A stretch of 64,000 nt of DNA from Raphanus sativus (GCF_000801105.2 NC_079515.1:36417407-36481406); one strand, 5' to 3'; counted from the stretch's first letter, positions 34,740-47,105 are shown. The notes: a model not told the origin generated them from the letters alone. Numbers and translations: made by a program.

Positions 34740-35539
34740 CCATAACGACTCTAGAATCTATACCCGAAACCAAATAAACCACATCCAAGAAGTACAGAGA
34801 AGAACGTTAAAACTTAAAAGGTACATTGTTTCACAAAGTAAGTTTCATTTTTCGAGGTAGACAGACACAATGCTAGCATGCTACTACATTCTTTTCATAG
34901 TTTCCAATTCCATATTCACATTCGTTTTTCATAGTAAGCCACACTTTGGCATAAGCATATATCTTACCCATGATGATGGAAATGTCTTAGCGTTCGTCAA
35001 CCAAGACCATAGTTTACAGTTTGGCCATGGTTGCTTTATATAATAACCTTTTTCGAACTACAAATCGTCAAATTACACTCATTTCACTTCTAAACCAGAC
35101 TTGACTTCCAAACACGTCAAAATAGTTTCAAAAATAATGCAGTTAGCTTATGTTTTCAAAATTTACAAATCTTTTAACTTAGGAAAATGATATATTTTAG
35201 TTAGCATTTAAAAATAAATGGGATTATGCGTTGAATAAGGAAAATGGGGTACTTAAATTAACTAATAACGGGAATTACGAGAAGGGTATCTCTAAAATCG
35301 AGTAAGAACACAATGCTCTATAAAGACATATTTTGCTGAAGGCAGACACAGCACTTTTGAATCTTTGACGATGTGTTTATTTTTTATTTCCTATTAGAAA
35401 AAATACTTTTAAAAGTATAGTTTACTCTGTTCGTCTTCATTGTTCGTCTGCAGATCCGTGTTCCGTCGTGTTTGATGTGCTGTCTTTCTTTCTCTATTTT
35501 TCTTTCATATTTTACAGAATAACTCGAATAATTGATTAA

Positions 35540-35548
35540 TATAAAAAT
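35540..35548. repeat. Left 9-bp target duplication of MULE 1
   Basis: TATAAAAAT, identical to 40607-40615. Confidence 0.85.
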
Positions 35549-36103
35549 GGGGTTCTTTCAAAACCAACCTAAAAATTCAAGTCAACCCCAAAACCAACCT
35601 CTTTTTTTTGTCATTACTATTCACCATTGAAAATTCCTATCCATCCTTATGTTTTTGAAATATTTACAGAATTGCCATTATTGATTAATTTTTTAATTAT
35701 TTCGAAAATGGTAAAAATCCTATAACACCCTAAACATTTCTTCTTATTTACAACCATGCCATTATCATCAATTCTTCAACCACCATTAACAACCATTTTT
35801 GAGCTCTTTACACCTCTATCATTCAATTCTCAACCATTTTTGTGTGTTTCTAAACAAACAAATCTTCATTTCCTCTCATTTCCTCCCATTTCCTCTTCAT
35901 TCTCATCTAAAAAACTCACATAACTTTCATTTTCATAAATACAACTTCAAATTTTCGAGTGTTATCTCTTGTGGATCGTCAAAGTTCCTTCTTTTTGCTC
36001 ATATTTGGAGTTTGGACGGTGGAAAAGGGTGGAAACAAGTTTCACACCGCAAAAAGGTAACTATTTACATAGTTTTCGTCATTTTTCAGATCTGTGTCGC
36101 GAA

Positions 36104-37194
36104 AGTAGACAGCTTTGTACGTCTACGGGCATATGTAGACTTACATTGCGGTCTACAAGTCAACGCACATGTTAGTTTTGCAATTGACCAAAATGCTAAA
36201 AACCTATAAAGTAGACTTCTTTGGAAGTCTACGACTTTTCCTTTGATAACAAAAAAAAATAGTGCGTAAACTTACCAAGAAGTCTACATAAAGAGGTTAG
36301 TTTTTGCATTTGACCGAACTTTTGACTTTTCAAAGTAGACTTCTCAAACAGTCTACAATGTGTAGACTGCTAGTGAAGTCTACAGAAGGTCAGTTTTGCA
36401 TTTGACCCAAACTTTGACTCCGTTTGTTAAGTTAGTTTTGTATTTGACTAAAATTTTAAAAAGTTGACCAGGATGGAAAAAATGTGTAGATTTCTTATTC
36501 AGTCTACTGAACCCAAGAAAAAAAAAGTAGATTGCATATGAAGTCTACTATTTTATTTTAGTCAAATGCAAAACTAACCCATCGGATTATTGCGTAGACT
36601 TCATATAACATCTACACTTTTGTAGACGTTCATGACAGTCTATTTTTAGAAAGTCAACTTGGTCAATTGCAAAAACTAACCTGTTCTAAAAAATAAAAAA
36701 ATTGTAGACTGTTTATGAAGTCTATCTCTCAACTGTAGACTGTTTATGAAGTCTACGTTTTAAAGTCAAATTTGGGATGAGTTCTGGTCAATTGCAAAAA
36801 CTAACCTTTTCAAAATGTAGACTGAAAACAAAGTCTACTTGTATAAAATCATAACGTTTTTTTAAATACAGATAGTAACCCGTGAATTTTGCAATTACAA
36901 AAACTAACTCAAACTGTAGACCTATATGAGAGTCTACATTCATAAACTGATAAAAAGTCTACGTTGTTGTTGACCGAAACGAAAGTCTACTCTTGAAAAT
37001 CTATAAAAAGTGAATTTGTGTATTATTTATAACGTATTTTCAAGATTTTTTTGTTTGAAATTGTGTATTAGTTAATACTAATTGTTCTTAACTATTTTTA
37101 AAAGATAATCTTTTATAATTAGGAAACTATCGAATTTTTGGTTTGAGTATGTAGTTAATTAGCTAACAATGTGTAGACGTCTTTGGAAGTCTAC
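36104..37194. repeat. Main cluster of GTAGAC/GTCTAC palindromes in MULE 1
   Basis: About 27 motif copies in 1.1 kb. Many are paired as GTAGAC...GTCTAC with starts 15-16 bp apart, for example 36211/36227, 36335/36351, 36361/36377, 36818/36834, 36916/36932 and 37172/37188. One unit reads GTAGACTTCTTTGGAAGTCT then AC. Pairs continue more sparsely to 40442. Constant spacing with variable centres suggests a binding site for a dimeric protein. Confidence 0.9.
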
Positions 37195-37253
37195 GTTTAT
37201 AATTTTATCAAACATAAAATTATTGTTCGCTAATTTTTTAAAATGTATTATTT

Positions 37254-37550
37254 TTGCACGTAATGGTTAATTTGCATGTTGTGTATGGAGAATGGGTGAT
37301 GAAAGGCTCTTTGTGGGAGTTTGTGGTTGATAAATGGAAAAAGGGAGAATTTTCTTTGTGCATGATTGTTGTACATATGGTGAACTTCTTGAAATGGCAC
37401 AAGAAGATTATGGGTCCGGATACTCCTCTTATGCATGTCACGAGTGATAGACAAGTACGGAACTTGATCGAGTTATGTAAGACCCACATTGTACGCCTTT
37501 GTGTATCAAGCCAGTGTCAAGTACAAGCTGGAGGTGACGACGAGTTATGA
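37254..37550 (+). pseudogene. MULE transposase N-terminal remnant
   Basis: A 98-codon frame begins MHVMVNLHVVYGEWVMKGSL and contains WEFVVDKWKKG and PLMHVTSDRQVRNLIELCK. The pattern of an initial hydrophobic strand with Y/V-GEW, a W-x-F-VVD strand and the VTSDRQV-N block is what I know from the N-terminal (MuDR/PB1-like) region of plant Mutator transposases. No zinc finger or DDE catalytic region follows, so the copy cannot encode an active enzyme. Upstream CAG/GT signals could make it an internal exon. Confidence 0.7.
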
Positions 37551-38890
37551 CTTGTATTGTTGCTTTGGATGTTGTCTTATGTGTTGAACTTATGTTTGAT
37601 TTGTGGGTCTTTAGTCAGTGTTGAGTTTGTAGGGTATTTTGACATGTTTATTGCATGTCTGATTTCGACCGAGCAGACTTACGTTTTAATCTTCTTTTAA
37701 CGTAGACTTCTTGGTTAGTCTACTGTATTTTCGTTGAATTTGTGATGAATATTTTGAAAACAAGAGCAATACTGATAATATCTGATACAAATGATGCTGC
37801 ATGATAGTCTAGAAGTAGACTTAAGTATTGGTCTTCTTTTACAGAAGACTTTCACAGAAGTCTGCTGCATGCAAATTACATAGTCTGTTACACCCACAAG
37901 TCTGGTACAAAAGCCTACTACATCAGTTTTAATTGTTTGGTTGATTAGAGTGTCTTGTGTAAAAATTGACAGCTAACAAAAATTAATAATATCATACAAG
38001 TGAAACACAACTAAAAATGAATAGAATATTTATAAATTATGCATCAAACAATTATTTACAAATAAATATTTTATTATGAAAAATTATTACAAATCATTTT
38101 ATTAAAAATATGTTTTTAGTGTGTTTGATTTTTCATAATCTTGATGCCTCAAATAAAGTCTTGGAAAAGAGTACCTGCAAAATAAGATAAAGTTATGAGA
38201 AAAACATAAGAATAAATATAAATCATATTTTAGTAGACTTTTTATTAAGTTTACTTAAAGTTTATGGTTTAGTAGACTTTAATTGAAGTCTATACTAGCG
38301 GAAAATTTTCAGATCTATTAGTGTACATTTAGAAAATTTGAAATACTTTTTTGTTCTGGAAGTATGAAAAATATATACATTAAAATATGAAATAAGTTTA
38401 AATGTAAAAAACTTTAAAAAATATATTTTATAAGACAAAATAGTAATGAATTAAAGAAATCTGGTTTTAATATGTAATTTTATTTAAATATAAGTATAAA
38501 AACATATTTAAAATCTATAGATGTAAATATTACATTTTTGGGAGGAGGAGATAACAACCATGGGAGAAAATATCTGCAAAATTAGATAAAATTATTTAAA
38601 GAACATAGGAAAAAATATTCATATTTTTGTAGACTTCCAATGAAGTCCACTTAAAATTTTGTGGTTTAGTAGACTTCATATGAAGTCTACTAGCCTTAGC
38701 TTATAAGCAAACTTCACTAGCAGTCTATACTATCTGATATTTTTCAGATCTGGAAAAATATGTATATTTTTAAATGTGTATCTAGTTTTAAATCTGTAAA
38801 TACTTCAAAATAGAATTTATAAGATAAAATAGTGTAAATTAAATGCACAGAGATTGATCTATAATTTTATTTGAATATAACATATAAATA

Positions 38891-39225
38891 CACATTTAAA
38901 ATCTATAGATCTAAAACTTACATTTTTAGAGGAGAAGATGAAAATCATGAATGATAATACCTACAAAAAAAGATAATATTGTGAGAAAGAGATAACATAA
39001 AATTACACATTTAAAATCTATAGATCTAACACTTACATTTTTAGAGGAAAAGATGAAAACCATATATAATAATACCTACAAAAAAATAATATTGTGAGAA
39101 ATAAATAACATAAAAGTACATACTTAAAATCTACAGATCTAAAACTTACATTTGTAAAGGAGATGATGAAAACCATGAATCATAATACATAACATAACAA
39201 GATAATATTATGAGAAAGATATGAG
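38891..39225 (-). repeat. Three-copy ~115-bp tandem array in MULE 1
   Basis: Copies start near 38891, 39006 and 39117, with a more divergent relative near 38500. On the minus strand each has ATG-rich sequence running into AAAATGTAAGT, so each repeats a possible splice donor. These may be duplicated 5' exon or promoter units of a former minus-strand element gene. Confidence 0.75.
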
Positions 39226-40606
39226 AGAAGTGAGAGAATTTTAGAGAGAAGGGAGAGAGTTTTAGAGAGAAGTGAGATATGCAGCCATTTTGGAGAGAGG
39301 TTGTGTAAATTTCATTTATATAGGGAGACAAAAATGAAACTAGGTTAAAATTTACGACACTGTAGACTTCTTTTGATGTCTACTAAAATTAAAATTCTTA
39401 GAGTATATCTTATTGTAATTTAGTAGACATTTTAGAAAGTCTACTATGTTAATTTCATTATTTATTTTTTCTTTATTTTTTGATAATTTTAATATATGAT
39501 TTATTTATTTTTCTTTATTTTTAATAGTTATAGTATATTATTTTACATTTTTATTCTTAAGGAACTCACTTTATTTTAAAATAATGATATTTTGTAAACA
39601 AAATTTAAAAATGCAAACTGAAAAAGACGTCTCCAGATATAAAGACTTTATTGTAGGTCTACGAAACCCTAAGCCACAAAATTCAAACCCTAAATGTTAA
39701 GGCTTGGTTTAAATTGAATTAGGTTAGAATTTACTTGGTTAAATCCGGTTAGGTTAAATTCGATGAGAATAGACCTTAAAGATAGTCTACGGTCACAAAA
39801 GTAGATTGATTTGTAAGTCTACGAAACCCTAAACCACAAACTCAAATCTTAAATGTAAATGTTTAGTTTAAATTGGATTAGGTTTGAATTTACTTGGTTA
39901 AATTCGGTTAGGTTAAATTCGATGAGAATAGACCTTAAAGACAGTCTACACTCACCAAAGTAGACTGATTTGTAAGTCTGTGAAACCCTAAACCACAAAA
40001 CTCAAACTCTAAATGTTAATTTGATAATCAAAAGAGTTTCAATTTTATTGTATCAAATATCAAATTTACAAAATATAAACTACTCAGTAATAATATGTTA
40101 ATTTAAAAAAAAAATTTCAATCTAAATCTAACCCTAAAAATCTAACCTTTAAAGATATAACATGTTATATGACATTTTGTTACTAAACCATAAACATTGT
40201 CTCACATGGTTACCAAATCAATATATATTCTTTTTAGTTGTTCACTTATATACAAATTTAGTTTATTAACTTTATATTAACCTTTACATTGATGATTAAT
40301 TAATAATTTCACAAAAAATAATTTTATATATTTTTAAACATAATTAACTAGATCAAATTAAAATGTAGACTACAAATTAAGTCAACAGTGTAGACTGTGT
40401 ACGACGTCTACGGATATGTAGACTGTGTTTATTATGTGTAGACTTACGAAGGACAGAACAGTAAAATGACTTTATGTTTTTTTGTTTGGTCAAAAAGGCT
40501 AAATAGTAGTTTTAACACCCTTTTAGGTTGGGTTTGCAATTGATTGAATATGGGGTTTACTTTTAGGGTTGCAATCAATATTTGGGTTGGTTTTAGCAAT
40601 TTCCCC

Positions 40607-40615
40607 TATAAAAAT
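40607..40615. repeat. Right 9-bp target duplication of MULE 1
   Basis: TATAAAAAT, identical to 35540-35548. Confidence 0.85.
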
Positions 40616-41526
40616 TAGAGCCCTCCATATTTTCTCCATGACATCATTTTGTCTTATAATTCAATTCTTCACGAGGTTGTGTCAGAATTTTGTTATTATC
40701 ATATTTCTTTCCTTTTCAAAACAATAATTATTCACTGCCCTAAAATATTGGCTCTGTGCAAAATAATCTGTAAATCGGATTTATTTGCGCTTAAAGGTTT
40801 ATCTCCTTTTATTTTTATAGTAAATGATTCGCTTTCAAAATTCTGGGCGATGACTATTACAACTGTTGCTAGGTCGTTGAAATTGATTTCAAGTTTTTTT
40901 TCAAATGAAGTAAATGTTTTTACAATAACAAAACGAGAAAGAAACGTTTGTCCTTCTTTTTTCAAAGTATTATTTCTTGCAACTTATAAATTTAAAATCG
41001 AGTTAATCTATTCATTTATTTGCTGAGAAAAGGAAGTTAGCCTTCAATTTGACGCTTAGGTTATAATATTTGTTAATGTTTTTGAGTTAAAATACATAAC
41101 ATTATACTTGAAGCTATATCGTATAAACAAAAGATTAGCTCTTTACCAATAGGTGCTCCTAAAAACAAAAAATTCCCATAACAAATACAGAGAAATGCTT
41201 TTAAAAAAAAAAAAATCCCATAAATAAACCTATTTGTCCTTTGCTCAAATTTAAATTCAAACAATACTCATATATAAATGTGAACCTGATATATATATTT
41301 TCAAGAATGTAATTCCATTGCTCCATCCATCTCTCTCGCTCTTTTGTTTTTTACGGTGCTTCTTTCACTAAGCATCGTTTTCAGTTTCAGTGCCATAATT
41401 TTTGTTTTCCTCTCCATTTTCTGCAGATAAGTTCTTCTGAGTATTTGTGATTTGTCATCTCTCATTCTTTTTTTCTCTTTAAATCGCGCAGAAAACATCT
41501 TTGACCGTTCTTGAAGCTGAAAGAAG
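40616..41526. other. IQD26-like gene upstream region
   Basis: A 77-codon minus-strand frame (40965-40732) and a 125-codon plus-strand frame (40649-41026) overlap here without recognisable similarity. The last 200 bp are pyrimidine-rich, as expected for the IQD leader. Confidence 0.5.
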
Positions 41527-42934
41527 ATGGGCAGAGCATCGAGATGGTTTAAGGGCATTTTCGGTATGAAAAAGAGCAAAGAGAAAGAGAACCGAGTTTC
41601 CGGCGACGGAGGAGGAGAAACCGGTGGGTCCCTCATTCGCGGAAAAACACTCCAAGCAGACTCGGTCTGGCTCAGAGCCTACTTGGCAGAAACAGACACA
41701 GAACAGAACAAACACGCCATTGCGGTTGCTGCCGCCACTGCCGCAGCCGCAGACGCAGCGGTTGCAGCGGCCCAAGCTGCCGTCGCGGTGGTCAGGCTAA
41801 CAAGTAACGGAAGAGGGGGAGGATATTCACGGACCACAATGGAACGGTGGGCAGCCGTTAAAATTCAAACAATCTTCAAGGGCTATTTGGTAAATTACTA
41901 ACATTTCGTAGAACTCTTTGTGTCATCAATTCCGACACAAAAGCATGTCTGTACATTGCTTGCTCCTTATACATCTCCCTTAATGAAACAGTACACGTAT
42001 TTGCTAGATTCTTTTGGAATGTGATTATTGAGTTTTTCTTGGAGTTTCTTGAAATATTAAATTATAGAATATATTGTTACAGGCGAGGAAAGCGTTAAGA
42101 GCGTTGAAAGGTCTAGTGAAGCTACAAGCTTTGGTGAGAGGATACTTAGTCCGCAAACGCGCCGCTGAAACGCTTCATAGCATGCAAGCTCTCATCAGAG
42201 CACAAACGAGCGTTCGATCTCAACGGATCAACCGCAACAACATGTTACATCCTAGACATTCTCTTGTAAGAAGAACAATATTCACTCTTTTACTCTCAAT
42301 TCTATCATATAAATAGTCAAACATATGTTTTTTTGGTATATAATAGGAGAGATCTGATGATTCCAGAAGCGATATCCATAGCAAGCGAGTATTAGTATCT
42401 GTCGAGAAACATAGCAACAACAACACGTACGATGAGACTAGTCCCAAGATTGTTGAGATTGACTCTTACAAGACGAAGTCAAGATCGAGGAGAATGAACT
42501 TTGATGTATCTGAACATGGAGATGATTTCGAGTGGAGTTTTCCAGGAGATAAATGTAAGTTTCCTACGGCTCAAAACACGCCGAGGTTTTCTTCATCAGC
42601 CGTGAATAATCATCATCACTACTATTACACACCACCTTCGCCAGCTAAGAGCGTTTGTAGAGACGCTGGTTTAATAAGACCAAGTCATCCGGGTTTGATG
42701 TCACCGAGCTATATGGCTAATACGCTGTCGTTTAAATCCAAGTTGCGCTCACATAGTGCACCGAGACAGCGTCCTGATAGAAAGAGGTTGTCGCTTGATG
42801 AGATTATGGCGGCTAGAAGTAGCGTTAGCGGCGTGAGGATGGTCCAACCGCAACCGCAACAAGAAAAACGCTCTTCTTGTTCTTATGATCGTCAGCTTCC
42901 TCAAGAACCGGATGATTTTAGATACTATAATTAG
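41527..42934 (+). CDS. IQD26: IQ67-domain calmodulin-binding protein, IQD26-like
   Basis: Plant IQD scaffold that recruits calmodulin to microtubules, nucleus or plasma membrane. Three exons (41527-41889, 42083-42265, 42347-42934) give 377 residues. The N-terminus [20 protein letters not shown] is the usual basic amphipathic start. An Ala-rich helix ([20 protein letters not shown]) precedes the IQ67 domain (about 108-175), which contains [20 protein letters not shown] and [20 protein letters not shown]. The intron after KGYL splits the IQ67 region as in the whole family. The tail has the DUF4005 region ([20 protein letters not shown] then [12 protein letters not shown]). Highly basic overall. 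Position AT3G16490; intact. Confidence 0.94.
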
Positions 42935-44156
42935 AAAGAAACGTCATTCTCGTCCTTAAAGAAGAGATCGTCAGTCTTTAGACTTTTCTTTTTTATATTT
43001 GGTTATTTATTTCTCGTTCTTATTTTTTGTAAATTTTTGCTTTTGGAAAAGTGTTACATTTTTTCAATTTATTTACGAGACTACTTTAACTACTTACTAC
43101 ATACGAGACGTCTTCATGTTAAAATGCTTTTATGAACTAATTTTATACAACAGAAAAGTAAGAATTTTTTTTAGAAAGTTCATGCATTACAGTAGAAAAT
43201 TAAGGTTAAAGAATGAATGTTAAAATGTTAACTGAAATTGGATAGAGAATTTGAATATTCAAAGATGCGAGTTATCGAGAAGATATTCTTAGCAACTTAA
43301 CAATGATGACGAAATGAGGTTGAAATTTGCGATAAATTGAGTCAGACAAGTACGATATGACGTTATCATTGTTATGAATTTTTCAAAATCTTTTGTAATG
43401 TGTCTGTATCTAATCATTGTTTAAAACCACCAGGGGATATGATTGGCGGAGGCAGATGCGTGCATGCGTCATCATATTCGTTCTTCTGAAACAGACTACA
43501 ATAAAATTTTACTGTATTTCATAGGCTTTTTGATAAGCTCTGTTTACCATGTAAAAGACAAAAAGGATAAGAGCTACATTTACCTCGCAATCTTCCAAAA
43601 CGAGTCCCTAGTACCCTTTTAGTTAAGGTTTATCTACCTTAATCATAGTTTAGACTTTTAGACTCTAGACGAATATACTTTTACATTTTTAAAAATCATG
43701 AAGATGTTTGTTTTACTGGTTCCAACTCTTTCCTCGGATGCAAAAAAGATCTTCTTTGCTTTGAGCTGCTTCAAGAAAATCCACTGCCGTAAAAGAAAAA
43801 AAAAAAAAAAAGATCTACTGTGCAACCATAGATTCCAAACAATCCGGCTTGTTAGGCCCATAAAGTTTAATTAGTTTGACGAGATCTGTTTGTTACACAC
43901 CCATAAAATTTAAAGCCCATGATCATAATGCATCTTATGTCACATCCGTTTGTACGTTACAATATCATATTTTATCGAAATATGACCTTGTTGCTGAAAT
44001 CGTAGGAGATGAACATACATGGAAAGAAAACTATGCTTGATTTCAAATCCGTACTTAGTTCTTCTTCCTTTCTACTATTTTATTTACATCAGATGATTTT
44101 CTTTTTCTTATGGACTAGTTCCAAATTTGTTTTGTTTTGAGTTACTTTAATTACAG
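42935..44156. other. Spacer, no gene seen
   Basis: AT-rich 3' flank of the IQD gene. Near 43742-43810 an A15 run follows a 40-bp stretch between AAAAAAGATCT repeats, possibly another small retroposon, but the flank is itself A-rich. Confidence 0.5.
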
Positions 44157-44228
44157 TTTGAGCTCAAATATCCAAGTGAATACATCAAGGCAGTGGATGG
44201 CACGTACGGTATAACCGAGATGGAATAA
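44157..44228 (+). pseudogene. Jacalin-lectin exon fragment
   Basis: After an acceptor-like ACAG the plus strand reads FELKYPSEYIKAVDGTYGIT then EME and TAA. This matches the start of the last jacalin exon of the neighbouring gene ([20 protein letters not shown]), but in the opposite orientation. It is an isolated 23-codon relic of a former tandem lectin copy, expected in a locus where Arabidopsis has several JAL genes. Confidence 0.8.
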
Positions 44229-44415
44229 ACTTCCTTTATTGAAATGGATTACACACACATCAAAGAAAAAACAACATTACAAGAAACGTTACTTAAAACA
44301 CTTATTCAAAGGTCGCCAGAGGCACGAGGAGACTTCACATAACAAATTTAAAAGATAGATATAATAGCTTATTTTAGATTCACAGAATGGAAGCAAAGTG
44401 AAAGATGTCATATGA

Positions 44416-45678
44416 TCAGTTGGTGACTGGCATGACATAGACTCCAAGCTGATGAAGCAGGTCACTGACTTTTCCATGGAATCCCACGATCTTGTGGCCT
44501 TCCTCTTTTAGCTCAAAGGCTGTGCCAGCTTCAAGTCCAAATGGAGTAGATGTTTGCTTATTAGTCTTGAACCTAAGCATATTTATGACCATTGCATCAC
44601 TCCCAAAGATTTTATCGTAGGTGCCTTGGACAGCCGTGATGTACTCACTTGGATAGTCAAGTTCGAACTGCAAATCAATTAATGGAAACCAAACAATTCA
44701 ATAATGGCTTATCTGGTATATTCATCTGTAACACAAACAATGATATTTTTTTTTGAAAAAATTATGGTCTTCTAACTTAAAACTAATACTTATCATTGTA
44801 AATGCAACCCCATTTCGTCCCTTAATAAGCATTTTATATGTAAAACACACATCTTAGGATTTATTCTCTCTACAACACACACACATATATATATATATCA
44901 CAATTAACAAAAATAGAAAGAAAGCATGATACCTCTTCGAATCCGAGTAGAGTACTCGTTCCATGTTCAGCTCCGACGATGTCCTCAGCGCCTTTGTCGT
45001 ACACAAACTTAACGACTGATATACCATCTTCGGCCTGTCCTACGTACACCTTCTTAACACCATCGTAAGCACCATCATCCCATGCAGTTCCTGCATCAGC
45101 ACCAAGTGCCGGCAGCTTCTTGGCAGGGGTCAACGGGGTTGAAGTCAACGGAGCAAAGTAAGCTCCAAGAGAGTTGACACAGTCTCCGGCAAACCCATGA
45201 AAGCCAATGATCTTCTTGTCTTGAACTTGGAGAGTGAAATGAGTACCGTCATCGTATCCAATGACATCAGAGGTTTTCTTGTTGGATATGAACTTAAGCC
45301 CTTGAATGAAACCATCAGGGTTATACCAACCTTCTACAGAAACTAGATGCTCCTCTGGATGGTTAATAACAAACTACAAAGATCGAGATAAAAATGTGAC
45401 ACACTGAAAAAAGTAAACTTGTATATAGTTATATTTATATATATAAAGGTCAAAGGGAGAGGAAGAAGTAAAGGAACCGGATCAGCTGCGATACTACGGC
45501 CTTTGACTCCGCGAAGAGGGGCTTCTTCGGTTTGTCCGTTCTTCACATAATCAAACTTGACGTATTGAATGCCGATTCCACCTGCTCCGACCTGAATCTT
45601 GGTTACGGCATCGTGTTCGGATCCATCGTCCCATTGAATACCTCCTTTCCCTCCTTGTGCTTCCACCTTTTGGGCCAT
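44416..45678 (-). CDS. Jacalin-related lectin with two domains (JAL30-33/PBP1 group)
   Basis: Mannose/glucose-type cytosolic lectin; in Brassicales the group associates with PYK10/myrosinase-type beta-glucosidases and the nitrile-specifier locus. Three exons (45678-45478, 45373-44933, 44667-44416) give 297 residues, the usual length for PBP1/JAL33-like proteins. Domain 1 (about 1-145) starts [20 protein letters not shown] and has the loop [20 protein letters not shown] and [11 protein letters not shown]. Domain 2 (about 150-297) has [20 protein letters not shown] and ends [20 protein letters not shown] then MPVTN. Introns lie at the same place in both domains, just before the FVINHP and FELDYP strands, showing an old domain duplication. 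The four Arabidopsis paralogues are too alike to name the orthologue. A small poly-T insert (45730) lies in its leader or promoter. Confidence 0.94.
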
Positions 45679-45729
45679 CTTTGTTTGCTTTACGATCAAT
45701 ATTAAAAGTTACCTAATTAAAAAGATGTT

Positions 45730-45738
45730 TTTTTTTTA
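45730..45738 (-). mobile_element. Possible micro-retroinsert, 9 bp
   Basis: T8A between AATTAAAAAGATGTT (45715-45729) and AATTAAAAAAGATGTT (45739-45754). One extra A in the right copy. Confidence 0.35.
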
Positions 45739-46404
45739 AATTAAAAAAGATGTTATTTGCGCTATAAATGAAATTGTACAAACAGAGAAGAAAAGAGAAA
45801 TGACCTTCAAAGGGAGAGTAGATTGTTACAGGTGCTATGCTCAATTGCAGAGAACTCTACGTGCATTTATATTGACATCATGGAATATATCCATATATCC
45901 GCATCTAGAACATTAATCATTAGGCGAAATAATAATCTACAAGTTCGTGATCCACGAGGGATATTTTATAAATTTTACTCAAGAAAACTTATGTTTAAGT
46001 ATTCATATACTTGTATATCTTCGCAAGTAATCGTTGTTTTGGTTGGGCCAAGTTAAGACGATATTATGGCCTTTTTGATTAGCAATTTCAGTCTTCGCAG
46101 GGCCACTCGCATTTCAGTTTCATTATGAAAGATCAATTATTAGTAGTTCAGTTTTGTTATAACAGATAAATTATTAAATTTACAATTAAATAGTGATCTT
46201 ATCAGGAGTCTATTTTGTTTTAACATGCATGCGATCTAAAGCAAAATACTTTAAACACAAATTTTAATCTAAAATCTAATTACATAGATCAAAATTATGT
46301 AGATTACAAATTTAAAATTGAAGTACTTTAGTTCTATCCATTTATCACGTGAATCATAATTTATTAGTTACTTGATATTATGTACAATGGTTACTTGGTA
46401 CTTA

Positions 46405-46590
46405 CCTACTCATTGACATTAGTAATGATATATTAATTACTGATACCTACTCATTGACATTAGTAATGAGTAGGGTACAAATTTATAATATCACAAATCT
46501 ATAATATTAAGAGGGTACCCATTTATAATATCACAAGTCAATAATATTAAGAGGGTACCCATTTATAGTACTATCACAAATCTATTATTA
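46405..46590. repeat. Local direct and tandem repeats
   Basis: CCTACTCATTGACATTAGTA occurs at 46405 and 46446. It is followed by two to three copies of a ~40-bp unit containing GGGTACC and TTATAATATCACAA. Confidence 0.8.
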
Positions 46591-47088
46591 TACAATGTAA
46601 TCATCTTATCATAATGCATAGTAACTAACCCTAATTATTTCGCCAAGAAAAAATAATAAATGTTGAGATATGAAAATCTTTGAAGATGGCAACATCGATT
46701 AGATGTTGAAAATTTGAAATCAAGATAAGAAGAAACCATATTAAACTCAACAACCATAATAATAATATAATTACTATAATATAGTTACTAGGTTAAGATC
46801 TGCGACAATTAACGAAATAAGCATTATATGTATTTATATTTGCTTATTTTATTATTAATTATGTTTTTATATATTATAAAATAATAAATAAATATATCTA
46901 CTAACTAGGAAGTCATTAATTATCACGAGTAGTATAACTCACAACTAAAAAAAGAACAATAATAATAGATTAGAAAATTGCTATGCATAAATATTCTATC
47001 ATCACTTCTATGACTATGAGCAGCTCACATGTTCTTTGTAGCCATTCCTTGTTGGACCATCTTATTACTATATGGGCACTCTGTTACT

Positions 47089-47105
47089 TTTTTTTTTTTT
47101 GAAAC
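47089..47105 (-). mobile_element. Micro-retroinsert, 17 bp
   Basis: Minus strand GTTTC plus A12 between perfect 16-bp repeats TGGGCACTCTGTTACT (47073-47088, 47106-47121). Confidence 0.7.

Larger units (their letters stand above)
30641..35539. other. 4.9-kb spacer without a supportable gene
   Basis: AT-rich. It contains micro-retroinserts (32669, 33113), a near-tandem 22-bp direct repeat (34670, 34718) and a small GC-richer minus-strand frame at 32983-32741 (80 codons, MTPFMTLGFFKGFFSGHLSG) that I cannot assign. A plus-strand frame at 30976-31272 has one hydrophobic stretch but no recognisable family. Confidence 0.55.
35549..40606 (+). mobile_element. 5.06-kb Mutator-like element (VANDAL-like), defective
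   Basis: Perfect 9-bp target duplications TATAAAAAT flank the element, the usual Mutator length. The termini are short imperfect inverted repeats: left GGGGTTCTTTCAAAACCAAC, right on the reverse strand GGGGAAATTGCTAAAACCAA. A second CAACCCC/CAACCTA zone lies inside each end. A MuDR-type transposase N-terminal piece lies at 37254-37550. The catalytic DDE part is missing. The non-coding remainder holds roughly 45-50 GTAGAC/GTCTAC motifs in both orientations and a three-copy 115-bp array (38891-39225). Weak TIRs, long non-coding arms and clustered short motifs resemble the plant VANDAL group of MULEs. I cannot name the family. Confidence 0.88.
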
